42,264 bases of DNA from an uncultured Clostridia bacterium (GCA_947624195.1 CANQJH010000013.1:1-42264); one strand, 5' to 3'; numbered from the stretch's first letter, positions 1 to 8,106 are shown. Notes: a model not told the origin generated them from the sequence alone. Numbers and translations: made by a program.

Positions 1-77
1 ATTATAATATGGCTAATTATACTTGCAATATAAATGGCATAACTGACGGAAGCAACTATAAATTTTCTTTTATTCCT
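1..77. repeat. Terminal direct repeat (left copy)
   Basis: The first 77 bases are identical to bases 42188-42264. The reading frame entering from the right end continues in frame here, so the repeat is best read as the overlap left when a circular genome is assembled, not as a biological long terminal repeat. A length of 77 also equals a common assembler k-mer size, which is inference. Confidence 0.95.
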
Positions 78-1514
78 GTTCTTCCTGTAGAAAGATACAT
101 AAATAAAGAAAGTGAAAAAGAAAAAGTAAAAATAATATTTTACAAAGAAAATCAGTGGAAAGAATTAATTGTTGATAGAAGTCAACTTGCAATTAGCCAA
201 AAACTGCTATTATTAAGTGATTATGGTCTTGATGTAAATAGTGAAAATGTAAAATATTATATAAGGTATTTTAACGATATTTTGAATATAAACAACATAA
301 AAAAACTTGACAGTGTTTCTCATGTCGGATGGAAAGAAAATTGCTTTATTCCATATGATAGTCATGGAATATTTGACGGTGTAGAAGATTTTAAAAATAT
401 TTATCAAGCAATTTCTACTAAAGGAAATTATGATAAATGGAAAAAATGTGTAAACGAATTACGAAAAAATAAAATTATAAAAATTCTCATGGCTGTAACT
501 TTAGCAAGTCCATTACTTGAAAAGCTGTCATTACAACCATATATTGTGAACTTGTGGAGTTCTCTTAGTGGAAATGGAAAAACTCTTTCATGTATGATAG
601 CGATGTCAATTTGGGGCAATCCAGAAATCGGAGCTTTGAGATTATCAAGCAATAATACTCAAAATTATTATATAACTATAGCTTCATTTATGAGAAATAT
701 AACTTGTTATTTTGATGAATTGCAAATTGTTAAAAATTCAAAATATCTTGATATGGAAAGTCTTGTTATGGATTTATGCAATGGCACAGAAAAAGGTCGT
801 TTAAATAAAAACAGTCAAGTTCGAGAAGTTAAAATTTGGTTCAACAACTTTTTATTTACAAGTAATAACAGAATTGTTGATGAAAACGCTGGAGAACAGC
901 TATATAACAGAGTTATTGATTTAGAAATAAGTAATAAAATAATTGAAAACGGTCAAGAAATAGCAAGAATAATAAAAGAAAATTACGGATTTGCTGGAAA
1001 AGAATATATAAAATATGTTGAAAGTTTAGGATTCGACAAAATTTCAAAAATATTTAGCGAAATATATAATAAAATTATGACTAATACAAAATCAACAAGT
1101 AAGCAAGCTTCTTCACTTGCCAGTATATTATTAGCTAATAAATTAGCAAATGAATGTATTTTTAATGACGATTATATTTTGCAAATTTCAGATATAGTAG
1201 AATACATAAACAATAGCGATGAAATAAAAACATCTATAAAAGCCAAAAACTACATAATAAGCATTATAAATGCGAATTATAAAAGATTTGATGAGAATAA
1301 CTATGGAGAATGTTGGGGAATTAAAACAGAATATTTTTGCGCAATTAATAACGAAATTCTATTTCGAGAATTAAAAAAAGGAGGATTCGATTTTAATACT
1401 GTAAAAAAAGAATGGTCTGAAATGGGATTTTTAGAAAAAAATAGTCAAGGAAGATATGTTCATAATACACAAGTACGAAATGAGAAAGGAACATTTGTAA
1501 AGTTGAGATTGTAA
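3..1514 (+). CDS. DUF927-like phage replication ATPase, C-terminal part of a gene split by the window ends
   Basis: This is the 3' part of a 578-aa protein whose first 77 codons lie at 41965-42195. It resembles the DUF927 family found in phage and plasmid primase-helicase proteins. Counting from the ATG at 9, a GW-x-FIPY segment typical of the family is at about 107-116, a Walker A (SGNGKT) at 187-192 and a Walker B-like YFDE at 234-237. The ATG at 9 lacks a ribosome site and lies inside the longer frame, so it is not the real start. The gene follows the AbrB-like and DUF669 genes and precedes an iteron region, which fits origin melting or helicase function. No primase domain is visible. The family call is fairly secure; the biochemical role is inferred. 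Confidence 0.8.
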   Translation, partial: YNMANYTCNINGITDGSNYKFSFIPVLPVERYINKESEKEKVKIIFYKENQWKELIVDRSQLAISQKLLLLSDYGLDVNSENVKYYIRYFNDILNINNIKKLDSVSHVGWKENCFIPYDSHGIFDGVEDFKNIYQAISTKGNYDKWKKCVNELRKNKIIKILMAVTLASPLLEKLSLQPYIVNLWSSLSGNGKTLSCMIAMSIWGNPEIGALRLSSNNTQNYYITIASFMRNITCYFDELQIVKNSKYLDMESLVMDLCNGTEKGRLNKNSQVREVKIWFNNFLFTSNNRIVDENAGEQLYNRVIDLEISNKIIENGQEIARIIKENYGFAGKEYIKYVESLGFDKISKIFSEIYNKIMTNTKSTSKQASSLASILLANKLANECIFNDDYILQISDIVEYINNSDEIKTSIKAKNYIISIINANYKRFDENNYGECWGIKTEYFCAINNEILFRELKKGGFDFNTVKKEWSEMGFLEKNSQGRYVHNTQVRNEKGTFVKLRL

Positions 1515-1610
1515 CAAAAAATGTTAGTGTAAAAAACATAAAAAATTCTCGCAAACAATTGAAAAATAAAGAAGTCTAACAAAATAACGTTTTTTTAGAA
1601 TGATATACAG

Positions 1611-1638
1611 ACACATGCGCGCGCGTATATATATGTAT
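1611..1638. other. 28-bp alternating purine-pyrimidine (Z-DNA-prone) tract
   Basis: Every step from A1611 to T1638 alternates purine and pyrimidine: an ACACAT start, a central CG-alternating core, then TA repeats. This is the most GC-dense spot in a strongly AT-rich region. Such tracts favour left-handed DNA under negative supercoiling. Function is unknown; its place beside iterons suggests a structural role at the origin. Confidence 0.6.
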
Positions 1639-1681
1639 TAATATAAAAATATGTTAGTTTGTTAGTTAATATGTTTTTTTA

Positions 1682-1715
1682 CATTATTTTATAATGATTT
1701 ATATATAAAATAATG
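1682..1715. repeat. AT-rich inverted repeat
   Basis: CATTATTTTATA at 1682-1693 is perfectly complementary to TATAAAATAATG at 1704-1715 with a 10-base spacer. It directly abuts the first exact iteron and may help strand opening or form a hairpin. Confidence 0.6.
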
Positions 1716-1765
1716 TTAGTTATATGTTAGTTATATGTTAGTTATTTATAATTTATGTTAGTTAT
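1713..1765 (+). repeat. 11-bp iterons (ATGTTAGTTAT x4)
   Basis: Exact copies are at 1713-1723, 1724-1734, 1735-1745 and 1755-1765. The first three are tandem with an 11-bp period, about one helical turn, so a bound protein would lie on one face of the DNA. Related GTTAGT copies occur at 1651-1667 and 1521-1530. The array ends about 30 bases before the start of the gene at 1797 and overlaps its likely promoter (TATAAT at 1774-1779), so it could act in replication, repression or both. Confidence 0.75.
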
Positions 1766-1796
1766 TTAATATTATAATATAATAAGGAGGTATAAA

Positions 1797-2246
1797 ATGA
1801 ACGAATATAATGAATTAAAAAGATATAATGATTTAGAATGCTCTATTCTATCTTGCATATTAATAAAACCAGATTTTATGGAAAAAACCGTATTAGAAGA
1901 CAAGCACTTTGTCAATTATCAAAAAATATGGATATTTATGAAATCATTTTATAAAAAGTTTGGAAACTTTGATTTGACTCTTATGTGTTCTGTATGTAAA
2001 AATCAAAGAAAATTATTAATGTATATAAAAGACTTGATTATGATGGAACCTACAATTTGTCATTTTCAAGAATACGAAAATCAACTTATTTATTTATTTA
2101 ATGAAGAAGAAAAAGACAAATGGATAATAAAAAAAACATATGAAACCACATGCGATTTATGGACTAGAAACATAACAACAAAAGAATTTAAAACGAAAAT
2201 TGACGATATTTATTCACAAGCAAACGAAATTTTTAAAAAATATTAA
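1797..2246 (+). CDS. DnaB N-terminal-domain-like protein
   Basis: This 149-aa protein begins with a segment like the N-terminal collar domain of replicative DnaB helicases (DLECSILSCILIKP at about 12-25, then HFVNY and an IWIFMKSF helix). There is no RecA-like ATPase domain, so it is not a helicase. Stand-alone DnaB-N-like phage proteins could recruit or compete for the host helicase; that role is inferred. It lies directly downstream of the iterons with a strong AAGGAGG site 6 bases before the ATG. The similarity is short and judged by eye. Confidence 0.5.
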   Translation: MNEYNELKRYNDLECSILSCILIKPDFMEKTVLEDKHFVNYQKIWIFMKSFYKKFGNFDLTLMCSVCKNQRKLLMYIKDLIMMEPTICHFQEYENQLIYLFNEEEKDKWIIKKTYETTCDLWTRNITTKEFKTKIDDIYSQANEIFKKY

Positions 2247-2304
2247 AAAAATGTTGAAAAAATATTTTATATATGTTATTATTGAATTGAAAAGGAGGTA
2301 TAAA

Positions 2305-2511
2305 ATGTTTGCAAAAATAAAAAATCATTTTATAACAAGAAAAAAATATAACTCTTTAGAAATTAAATATTTGTCTCTAAGAGAAGAAGTTGCGAATCTT
2401 GTTACTGAATTACAAACACAGAAAAAAATCAATGAAATTGAAAGAAAAAAATTCAAAGAAAACGTTGAAGAACTTGCTAAAGAAATATCTAAAAAAAGAA
2501 AGGAGCAATAA
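2305..2511 (+). CDS. Small coiled-coil protein
   Basis: This 68-aa, highly charged protein is predicted almost entirely helical, with a heptad-like pattern from about residue 15 to the end. The ATG at 2305 is chosen because it follows AAGGAGG; the 16 bases up to and including this ATG are identical to those in front of the gene at 1797. The longer frame upstream lacks a ribosome site and would overlap the previous gene. I do not recognise a family. Confidence 0.6.
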   Translation: MFAKIKNHFITRKKYNSLEIKYLSLREEVANLVTELQTQKKINEIERKKFKENVEELAKEISKKRKEQ

Positions 2512-2513
2512 GA

Positions 2514-2777
2514 ATGAAAAATTTATATTATGAATTGAATCAAGAAGAAATAAAAATGATAAAAGAAATTGAAGAATTAACAGTTACAAATTTTGAAATA
2601 AAGGATAATCTTATTGAAATAGATAACTTGATTCAGTCCTTATATAATATTTTTTATGAGTATAAACAAAAAGATGAAGAATTTAGAGAATACAAGGAAA
2701 AGGTTAAAAATAATTATGTATTAAAAGAAGAAGACCCGTATGAAGAATATGGAATAAGTAAGAAAGAATTTTATTAA
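2514..2777 (+). CDS. Hypothetical protein, helical and acidic
   Basis: This 87-aa protein is rich in Glu, Lys and Ile with a long predicted helix (about 8-65) and an acidic tail. It starts 3 bases after the preceding stop, with AAAGGAG spanning the end of that gene, so the two are probably translationally coupled. No recognised domain; probably a small early protein. Confidence 0.6.
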   Translation: MKNLYYELNQEEIKMIKEIEELTVTNFEIKDNLIEIDNLIQSLYNIFYEYKQKDEEFREYKEKVKNNYVLKEEDPYEEYGISKKEFY

Positions 2778-2793
2778 AATGGAGGTTATGAAA

Positions 2794-2967
2794 ATGGAAA
2801 TTAAAAATAAAATAATTACATGGCTTTATTTATTATTAATATTATTATTTATCACAGCTTTTTTATACATGATAACTGATTTTATGAGAGACCATTATTG
2901 TTTTACAACACCTTATGAAGAAGTGAAAGAAAGTAAAATATGTGAGGTGTATTTTAATGAAAAATAA
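2794..2967 (+). CDS. Small single-pass membrane protein
   Basis: This 57-aa protein has one hydrophobic segment (about residues 9-27, WLYLLLILLFITAF...) and a polar C-terminus with two Cys. GGAGG at 2781-2785 is 8 bases from the ATG at 2794, so the more upstream ATG codons at 2779 and 2788 are rejected. The last 11 bases overlap the next gene. Function unknown. Confidence 0.55.
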   Translation: MEIKNKIITWLYLLLILLFITAFLYMITDFMRDHYCFTTPYEEVKESKICEVYFNEK

Positions 2968-3856
2968 AATGATAACAATTTATGAATTAATGGGGCTTAT
3001 TAAGGACGATAAAGTACCTAAAAAAATAAAAATAGATAATAGAGAATATGATTATAATTTAGGTGATTATTATAGTACTAAAGGTGTTAGTTTATTAAAT
3101 GATTATAATTTAAGATTATGTAGTATCGAAGAAATACTAGAAGCAAAAGTTGAAATTCTATCAGAAGAAAATGAAATGAAAGAAATGATTTATCAAAAAG
3201 ATAGAAAAGTTGAAATTTTATATAGTGGTACTTATAAAGGATATGACTTTTACATTATGAATTTAGGGACACACCCTACTGCTTATGTTAATGTATGTAA
3301 TAACAAATTATTAAATGGAAAAGAATGCGATAAACTTGATATAGATGTTCATGGCGGTTTAACATATAGCGAAGACGAGCTATACATTAATGACGAAAAA
3401 GAAAAAGTAAAAGGTTGGTTTATTGGCTGGGACTATGCACATTATAACGACTATGCTGGCTATGAAATGGATATGCGAGAAGAAATAAGAAGCAATGGCA
3501 AAAAATGGACTACCGAGGAAATCTATGAAGATGTAAAAGATGTTATTGAGCAATGTATAAATTGCAAACCATTTATTGAAATAAATGATATAAAATTTAA
3601 TAACAAAGAAGAAGCTATAGACTATGTAAATAATTATTTTATACCAGAAAAAAATGATGAGTGGGAAGATATATGCGAATTGCTTGATGATAGTAGATAT
3701 AATTTTTCTGACAGGCAAAATGGTATGACACAAGACGATAGAAGATTATTGGATAGCAATTTTAAAACTTTAGGAGAAACAATAAATCAACTTATTAAAA
3801 ATCAACGAAAAATAATAGAAAAGTTGGAGAGTAAAAATGAAAAAAGAAATTGCTGA
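2957..3856 (+). CDS. Conserved phage protein with HGG / GWDYAH motifs
   Basis: This 299-aa protein carries a central region with VHGGLTYSE and WFIGWDYAHYNDYAG, a motif pair I associate with uncharacterised phage proteins. An N-terminal part (1-85) and a C-terminal coiled-coil tail (about 260-295) flank it. The repeated His, Asp and Gly suggest a metal or nucleotide site, but no catalytic family can be assigned. The ATG at 2957 follows GAGGTG at the proper distance; it overlaps the previous gene by 11 bases and the next by 20, consistent with operon coupling. Confidence 0.65.
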   Translation: MKNKMITIYELMGLIKDDKVPKKIKIDNREYDYNLGDYYSTKGVSLLNDYNLRLCSIEEILEAKVEILSEENEMKEMIYQKDRKVEILYSGTYKGYDFYIMNLGTHPTAYVNVCNNKLLNGKECDKLDIDVHGGLTYSEDELYINDEKEKVKGWFIGWDYAHYNDYAGYEMDMREEIRSNGKKWTTEEIYEDVKDVIEQCINCKPFIEINDIKFNNKEEAIDYVNNYFIPEKNDEWEDICELLDDSRYNFSDRQNGMTQDDRRLLDSNFKTLGETINQLIKNQRKIIEKLESKNEKRNC

Positions 3857-4019
3857 TGAATTAGTTAATTTATATAGAAAAAGTGTTGATGATAACAAAG
3901 AAGATTTTATGACTATTTTATCAATATTAAATAAATTATGTTCTTATTTATTATATAAAAAAGTTTTAACAGAAGAAGAAATAGAAAAAATTTTAAAAAT
4001 AGAAAAGGTTGGAGAGTAA
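3837..4019 (+). CDS. Hypothetical small helical protein
   Basis: This 60-aa protein of Lys/Glu/Leu-rich helices overlaps the upstream gene by 20 bases. GTTGGAG lies before its ATG, and the same TTGGAGAGTAAA string recurs at its own end in front of the next gene. Unknown function. Confidence 0.55.
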   Translation: MKKEIADELVNLYRKSVDDNKEDFMTILSILNKLCSYLLYKKVLTEEEIEKILKIEKVGE

Positions 4020-4021
4020 AG

Positions 4022-4456
4022 ATGAGTGAAGAAGAAGCTATAAAATTATTGAAATATAAAACTCTTATGTTTAGTAATGATGTTTATCTTGGAGAATCTT
4101 TAGATAAACAAAATATAGAAGCAATAAAAATATTATTAAATTATATTGAGCAATTACAACAAGAAAATAAAGAACTAAAAGAAATATATAGTAATTTAGA
4201 AGAAAAATATATTAAAAATACGATTTGTTGCAATGAGCATGATTGTTTATTATATAAAGATTATTTTAGAGTACAAACTATTTTATTTGAATTTGAAAAG
4301 TGGCTTGAAGAAGAAATAAAAAGAACGAATGATTTAATAAATCCTAAAAAGGGAACTAAGCCTTATGGATTAGAACTTGATATTTTAGAAACTACTAGAA
4401 ATAGATATACAGATTGTAAGCTTAAATTACAAGAATTGAAAGAGGGTAAGAAATAA
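4022..4456 (+). CDS. Hypothetical coiled-coil phage protein
   Basis: This 144-aa protein has a long heptad region (about 40-65, IEQLQQENKELKEIYSNLEEK) followed by a Cys-containing stretch (CCNEHDC) and a C-terminal helix. This layout is common in small early phage proteins of Firmicutes but the role is unknown. It overlaps the next gene by one base. Confidence 0.6.
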   Translation: MSEEEAIKLLKYKTLMFSNDVYLGESLDKQNIEAIKILLNYIEQLQQENKELKEIYSNLEEKYIKNTICCNEHDCLLYKDYFRVQTILFEFEKWLEEEIKRTNDLINPKKGTKPYGLELDILETTRNRYTDCKLKLQELKEGKK

Positions 4457-4779
4457 TGTATTTATGGATAAGGTCACAAGATAAAGAAAAACTATTAAAA
4501 GTAAATGATATAGCAATAGAAATGAACATGATTTATGGATATTTTGATAAAAATACGGAATACGAATTGTTAGGTACTTATAATTCAAAAGAAAGAGCTC
4601 TAGAAGTATTGGATGAAATACAAAATATATTAAAGGCAAAATTTATGGTAAGAATGGACGGCAATTTAAAAAATATAGAAAAATTTTTAGATATTAGTAA
4701 TTTCTCTTATATACAAAGTCACGAAAATGCAGATATTAAGATTATTAATACTTATGTTTATGAAATGCCAAAGGAGTGA
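4456..4779 (+). CDS. Conserved small phage protein, unknown function
   Basis: This 107-aa protein contains LLGTYNSKERALEVLDEIQNI (about 38-58), a pattern I recognise from uncharacterised Firmicutes phage proteins. The N-terminal MYLWIRSQDK looks like a beta-strand lead-in, suggesting a small alpha/beta fold. Its start overlaps the upstream stop (TAATG). Confidence 0.6.
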   Translation: MYLWIRSQDKEKLLKVNDIAIEMNMIYGYFDKNTEYELLGTYNSKERALEVLDEIQNILKAKFMVRMDGNLKNIEKFLDISNFSYIQSHENADIKIINTYVYEMPKE

Positions 4780-4785
4780 TAAATA

Positions 4786-5034
4786 ATGAGTGCTAAAGAT
4801 AACTTAAAATTATTAATATCAACAAGTACGCAACATTTTAACTCTATGGAATTTTCTAAAAGAAAGGATTATGCTTTTTATGGTAGAATAGATAGAATTT
4901 TAGAAATTGAACACTATAAAAAAAAATTAAAATCAGCATATCAAAAACAACTTAAAGAATTAAATGAATGGCAAAATAATTTGATTGAAAGTGGTATACA
5001 AGAAGCTAGAAAAATGGGGTGGTTAGATGAATAA
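4786..5034 (+). CDS. Hypothetical protein ending in GWLDE
   Basis: This 82-aa basic helical protein ends with the pentapeptide GWLDE. The codons for this tail contain GGGGTGG, which serves as ribosome site for the next gene, whose ATG lies inside the GAT-GAA codons. The same arrangement recurs at the next boundary. No functional domain recognised. Confidence 0.6.
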   Translation: MSAKDNLKLLISTSTQHFNSMEFSKRKDYAFYGRIDRILEIEHYKKKLKSAYQKQLKELNEWQNNLIESGIQEARKMGWLDE

Positions 5035-5320
5035 AGATATTACATTGGAAGATTTAGGTTTTAGTTTTGAAGAAATAAAAAAAATAAATCATGATATTCT
5101 TTATAATGGAAAAGTTATGAAACATAAATTTATTTACAGATGTAAACCAAGTATAGAATATAAATATTCTTGGTTAGATATTGAATTCAATTTATTAACA
5201 AAAGAAATAAGTTTTTTTCAAAATTCAATGAACGGTGGAAATAAACCTATAGTTGTTGGAGAAGATTTACAACAAGCAATACATAATAAATATAAAGAAT
5301 TAGGGTGGTTAGATGAATAA
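5027..5320 (+). CDS. Hypothetical protein ending in GWLDE
   Basis: This 97-aa protein has little similarity to its upstream neighbour except the C-terminal GWLDE. It starts inside the end of the previous gene (8-base overlap) and donates the ribosome site of the next. A central stretch (HKFIYRCKPSIEYKYSWLDIEF) looks beta-rich. Unknown function. Confidence 0.6.
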   Translation: MNKDITLEDLGFSFEEIKKINHDILYNGKVMKHKFIYRCKPSIEYKYSWLDIEFNLLTKEISFFQNSMNGGNKPIVVGEDLQQAIHNKYKELGWLDE

Positions 5321-5615
5321 AGCAAATAATCAAATCAGAAGAGAAGAATTTGAAAAAAGAAGAATATATAAAGGAAGCAAATCATTTTGTCAAGAGGGAT
5401 ATGATTGCCCAGTATTTATGAATTGTTTATTAGAAATTAATCAATTAAAGAAACAATTGGAAGAAAGAGACAATGTTATTGATAAAGTATCAGAAAGACT
5501 TAAATTGTTAGGAAAATATGATGGAGAAACTTGTACTAGAAATTTTAAAATGATGAGTGCAGATTTTAACCACTTATTAGAAATATTAGAAAGAGGTGCA
5601 AATAATGAAAATTAA
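5313..5615 (+). CDS. Hypothetical Cys-containing protein
   Basis: This 100-aa protein has a Cys-rich patch (FCQEGYDCPVFMNC, about 26-39) that could bind a metal, followed by a coiled coil (about 43-65). The start lies in the repeated junction at the GWLDE end of the previous gene; its end overlaps the lipoprotein gene by 11 bases. Confidence 0.6.
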   Translation: MNKANNQIRREEFEKRRIYKGSKSFCQEGYDCPVFMNCLLEINQLKKQLEERDNVIDKVSERLKLLGKYDGETCTRNFKMMSADFNHLLEILERGANNEN

Positions 5616-5889
5616 GAAATTTTTTATGATAGTACTAATTTTACTTGCTTTTGTTACAATGACAGGCTGTGCGTCATTCGATAGTTGGAGTAAGAATTGG
5701 GAAAGTGAAACCAATGGAGGACTAGAAAGAATTGTCAAAGTATATAGTCCTAACGGTCAATTGTTATCTACTTATGAGGGAAAAATAAATATACAATATG
5801 ACGAATCAAGAGTTATTTTTCAAATAGATAGAGATAAAAGAATATCCATTTATAGCGACACAGCTATTGTTGTTGTAGAAGAAAAATAA
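5605..5889 (+). CDS. Small phage lipoprotein
   Basis: This 94-aa protein has a type II signal: Lys-rich start, hydrophobic core (about 6-18) and the lipobox MTGC with Cys about 21. The mature domain (NGGLERIVKVYSPNGQLLSTYEGK...) resembles a family I associate with small Firmicutes phage proteins, predicted beta. It would be lipid-anchored outside the cell membrane, a place typical of superinfection-exclusion proteins, but that role is inference. ATG 5605 follows AGAGGTG, which decides the start against the upstream in-frame codon at 5596. Confidence 0.7.
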   Translation: MKIKKFFMIVLILLAFVTMTGCASFDSWSKNWESETNGGLERIVKVYSPNGQLLSTYEGKINIQYDESRVIFQIDRDKRISIYSDTAIVVVEEK

Positions 5890-5903
5890 AGGAGTGAAAT
5901 AAA

Positions 5904-6293
5904 ATGAAATTAGAAAAAGAAGTTAAATTACAATCTTTTAAACCACAAGAGGAAGGCATTTGTTTAGCTAATGTATGTATTGATAATCTTAGTAAAGAAG
6001 AAAAAGAAATATTTTTTTCATCATTTTACAAAAAAACAAAAATAAAATTAGAAATAGAAACACAAATACTTGATGAAGCCGAAAGGAAATATTTAAGTGG
6101 TGTTATTAGACCTTTTAGAGATAGAGTACGATATATAGAAAAATATGCTTATATTTGTGATGGAAATAAAAGAGAATTTATTTCAATTAGTACAAATGGA
6201 GGTATAACGACATTACCATATTTTAAAGCAGAAACAATGTATAAAGGAATGACAGCCAACAAAGAATATACATTAAAGGAACTCGGATTATGA
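5904..6293 (+). CDS. Hypothetical protein upstream of rtcB
   Basis: This 129-aa protein has no family I recognise. It appears alpha/beta with a basic middle (RPFRDRVRYIEKYAYICDG). Its stop codon overlaps the RtcB start (ATGA), so the two are probably translationally coupled; a functional link to RNA repair is possible but unproven. Confidence 0.6.
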   Translation: MKLEKEVKLQSFKPQEEGICLANVCIDNLSKEEKEIFFSSFYKKTKIKLEIETQILDEAERKYLSGVIRPFRDRVRYIEKYAYICDGNKREFISISTNGGITTLPYFKAETMYKGMTANKEYTLKELGL

Positions 6294-7567
6294 AAGATTT
6301 AAAAATATTTACTAATAATATTGAACAAAAAGCAATAGACCAAATTAATTTGTTACTTGAACAAGAAGCATTTAAAAATAGCAAAATTAGAATAATGCCT
6401 GATGTTCATGCAGGTAAAGGATGTGTAATCGGTTTTACAGGTGATTTAGGTGATAAGGTTATACCTAATATAGTTGGTGTAGATATTGGTTGCGGAATGT
6501 TATGTGTTGAATTAGGTAATATTGATATTGATTTAGAAAGATTAGATAAAATTATTAACAATTATGTACCTAGTGGTATGAATATTCATGAAAAACAAAG
6601 ATATAAATTTATAGAAATGGAACAATTATATTGCTTGAATAAATTAAAAAATAAAGATAATTGGTTAGAAAAATCAATGGGAACTTTAGGCGGTGGGAAT
6701 CACTTTATAGAAATTGATATTGATGAAGATAATAATAAATATTTAGTAATTCACACAGGCAGTAGAAATTTAGGAAAACAAGTTGCTGAAATTTATCAAG
6801 AAAAAGCTATTGAATATTGCTCTTATAAAAATGAAATGCAAGAAGAAAAAAATACAATAATTAAAGAATATAAAAAACAGGGTAGACAAAAAGAAATTCA
6901 AAATGCATTGATTGAAATAAACAAAAAATATGATGGTAAAACTAAACTTCCTAAAGATTTATGCTATTTAGAGGGAAAAGATAGAGAAGATTATTTACAT
7001 GACATGAGATTGTGCCAAGAATTTGCTAAAGATAATCGATTGTGTATAGCTAAACAGATTTTATGTAATTATTTTGAGTTACCTTACTATGAAGGCTATA
7101 AAAGTGTAAGATTAAGAGAAATACCTACTGAACCATCATTTTTTACACAAGATATGATAGAAAAAGATTTTTGGTATTTTCAATGTATTCATAATTATAT
7201 ATCATTTGAAGATAACATTGTTCGTAAAGGAGCTATATCATCTAAATTAGGAGAAAAGGTTATTATACCTATGAATATGCGTGATGGTTGTATTATTGGT
7301 ATTGGAAAAGGTAATAATGGTTGGAATAATTCTGCACCACATGGAGCAGGTAGAATTATGTCTAGAATTAAAGCAAAAGAAATTATAAATATGGAAGATT
7401 ATAAAAAATCAATGCAAGGTATTTATACTACATCAGTAAATGAAGAAACAATAGATGAAGCACCATTTGTTTATAAATCAATGCAAGAAATAATTGATTG
7501 TATAGGGGATACAGTAGATATTATTAAAATTATAAAACCAATTTATAATTTTAAAGCAAATGAATAA
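6290..7567 (+). CDS. rtcB: RtcB family RNA ligase
   Basis: This 425-aa protein shows the RtcB signature series: PDVHAGKG (37-44), GVDIGCGM (63-70, metal-binding Cys68), GTLGGGNHFIE (131-141), HTGSRNLG (155-162), RKGAISS (312-318), MRDG (330-333) and SAPHGAGR (348-355), in which His351 corresponds to the guanylylated His. RtcB joins 2',3'-cyclic phosphate or 3'-phosphate ends to 5'-OH ends, with GTP and Mn2+. All motifs are intact, so an active enzyme is likely. In a phage the natural role would be repair of tRNAs cut by host anticodon nucleases or toxins; that is inferred, supported by the tRNA-Cys and tRNA-like RNA in the same genome. Confidence 0.93.
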   Translation: MKDLKIFTNNIEQKAIDQINLLLEQEAFKNSKIRIMPDVHAGKGCVIGFTGDLGDKVIPNIVGVDIGCGMLCVELGNIDIDLERLDKIINNYVPSGMNIHEKQRYKFIEMEQLYCLNKLKNKDNWLEKSMGTLGGGNHFIEIDIDEDNNKYLVIHTGSRNLGKQVAEIYQEKAIEYCSYKNEMQEEKNTIIKEYKKQGRQKEIQNALIEINKKYDGKTKLPKDLCYLEGKDREDYLHDMRLCQEFAKDNRLCIAKQILCNYFELPYYEGYKSVRLREIPTEPSFFTQDMIEKDFWYFQCIHNYISFEDNIVRKGAISSKLGEKVIIPMNMRDGCIIGIGKGNNGWNNSAPHGAGRIMSRIKAKEIINMEDYKKSMQGIYTTSVNEETIDEAPFVYKSMQEIIDCIGDTVDIIKIIKPIYNFKANE

Positions 7568-7586
7568 GTTGAAAGGGAGTAATATT

Positions 7587-7925
7587 ATGAAGTTAGAATT
7601 AGGAAATTATGTAAGAGATGAAAAAGGAAATATTGGAAAAATAATAAATCAAAAAAATGATTTGTTAGAAATTGATAATGGCTTGATAACTTATGGTACC
7701 TTTCACCCAGAAATTATAAAAGCAAGTCATAATATTATGGATTTAATTGAAGTTGGAGACTATGTTAATGGTTCTCCAGTATGCTTAATTAAAAAAGATG
7801 AAAAAGATAACACTTGGATATATACAGATAGCAATTATAAAGTTGGTATTTTAGAAAATGAAATTGAAACAATTTTAACTCACGAACAATTTGAAAATAA
7901 TTGTTATAAGATAGGAGATGAATAA
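7587..7925 (+). CDS. Conserved small phage protein (KOW/SH3-like N-terminus)
   Basis: This 112-aa protein begins MKLELGNYVRDEKGNIGKI, a small beta-barrel-like start seen in several uncharacterised phage proteins, followed by two similar beta-rich halves (EVGDYVNGSPV... at about 52). The ATG at 7587 is preceded by AAGGGAG; the ATG at 7560 sits in the rtcB end and has no spaced ribosome site. The C-terminal GDE codons carry the next gene's ribosome site. Confidence 0.6.
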   Translation: MKLELGNYVRDEKGNIGKIINQKNDLLEIDNGLITYGTFHPEIIKASHNIMDLIEVGDYVNGSPVCLIKKDEKDNTWIYTDSNYKVGILENEIETILTHEQFENNCYKIGDE

Positions 7926-7926
7926 G

Positions 7927-8106
7927 ATGTGGTTTTATATTACTTGTATAGTTATAATTATAACTATTACAATAGAAACAATATTTAGAATGAAATTTAA
8001 AAAAGATATATACAAAATTTATTTAGAACATGATGATAACATTGATGGTTTAACTTATGATATTTTAAAAGAATTATTTGATATAGAAGATAAAGGAGAT
8101 GAATAA
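7927..8106 (+). CDS. Small membrane protein
   Basis: This 59-aa protein has one N-terminal transmembrane helix (about 3-18, FYITCIVIIITITIETI) and an acidic cytoplasmic tail ending GDE. GGAG at 7914-7917 is 9 bases before the ATG at 7927, whereas the ATG at 7918 directly abuts it and is rejected. Confidence 0.55.
   Translation: MWFYITCIVIIITITIETIFRMKFKKDIYKIYLEHDDNIDGLTYDILKELFDIEDKGDE

Larger units (their letters stand above)
1515..1796. other. Putative replication origin or operator region (282 bp, no gene)
   Basis: This is the longest clearly non-coding stretch in the replication module. It contains a 28-bp alternating purine-pyrimidine tract (1611-1638), a 12-bp inverted repeat (1682-1693/1704-1715) and four exact 11-bp ATGTTAGTTAT repeats (1713-1765) with degenerate copies near 1521 and 1651-1667. 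Clustered iterons beside a long AT-rich stretch, between a DUF927-like ATPase and a DnaB-N-like protein, are the usual picture of an iteron origin. The same repeats could instead be operators for the gene at 1797. Confidence 0.55.

Noticed and set aside
1713-1765. CRISPR array
   Set aside because: The 11-bp repeats are tandem without spacers of unique sequence and no Cas genes are present.
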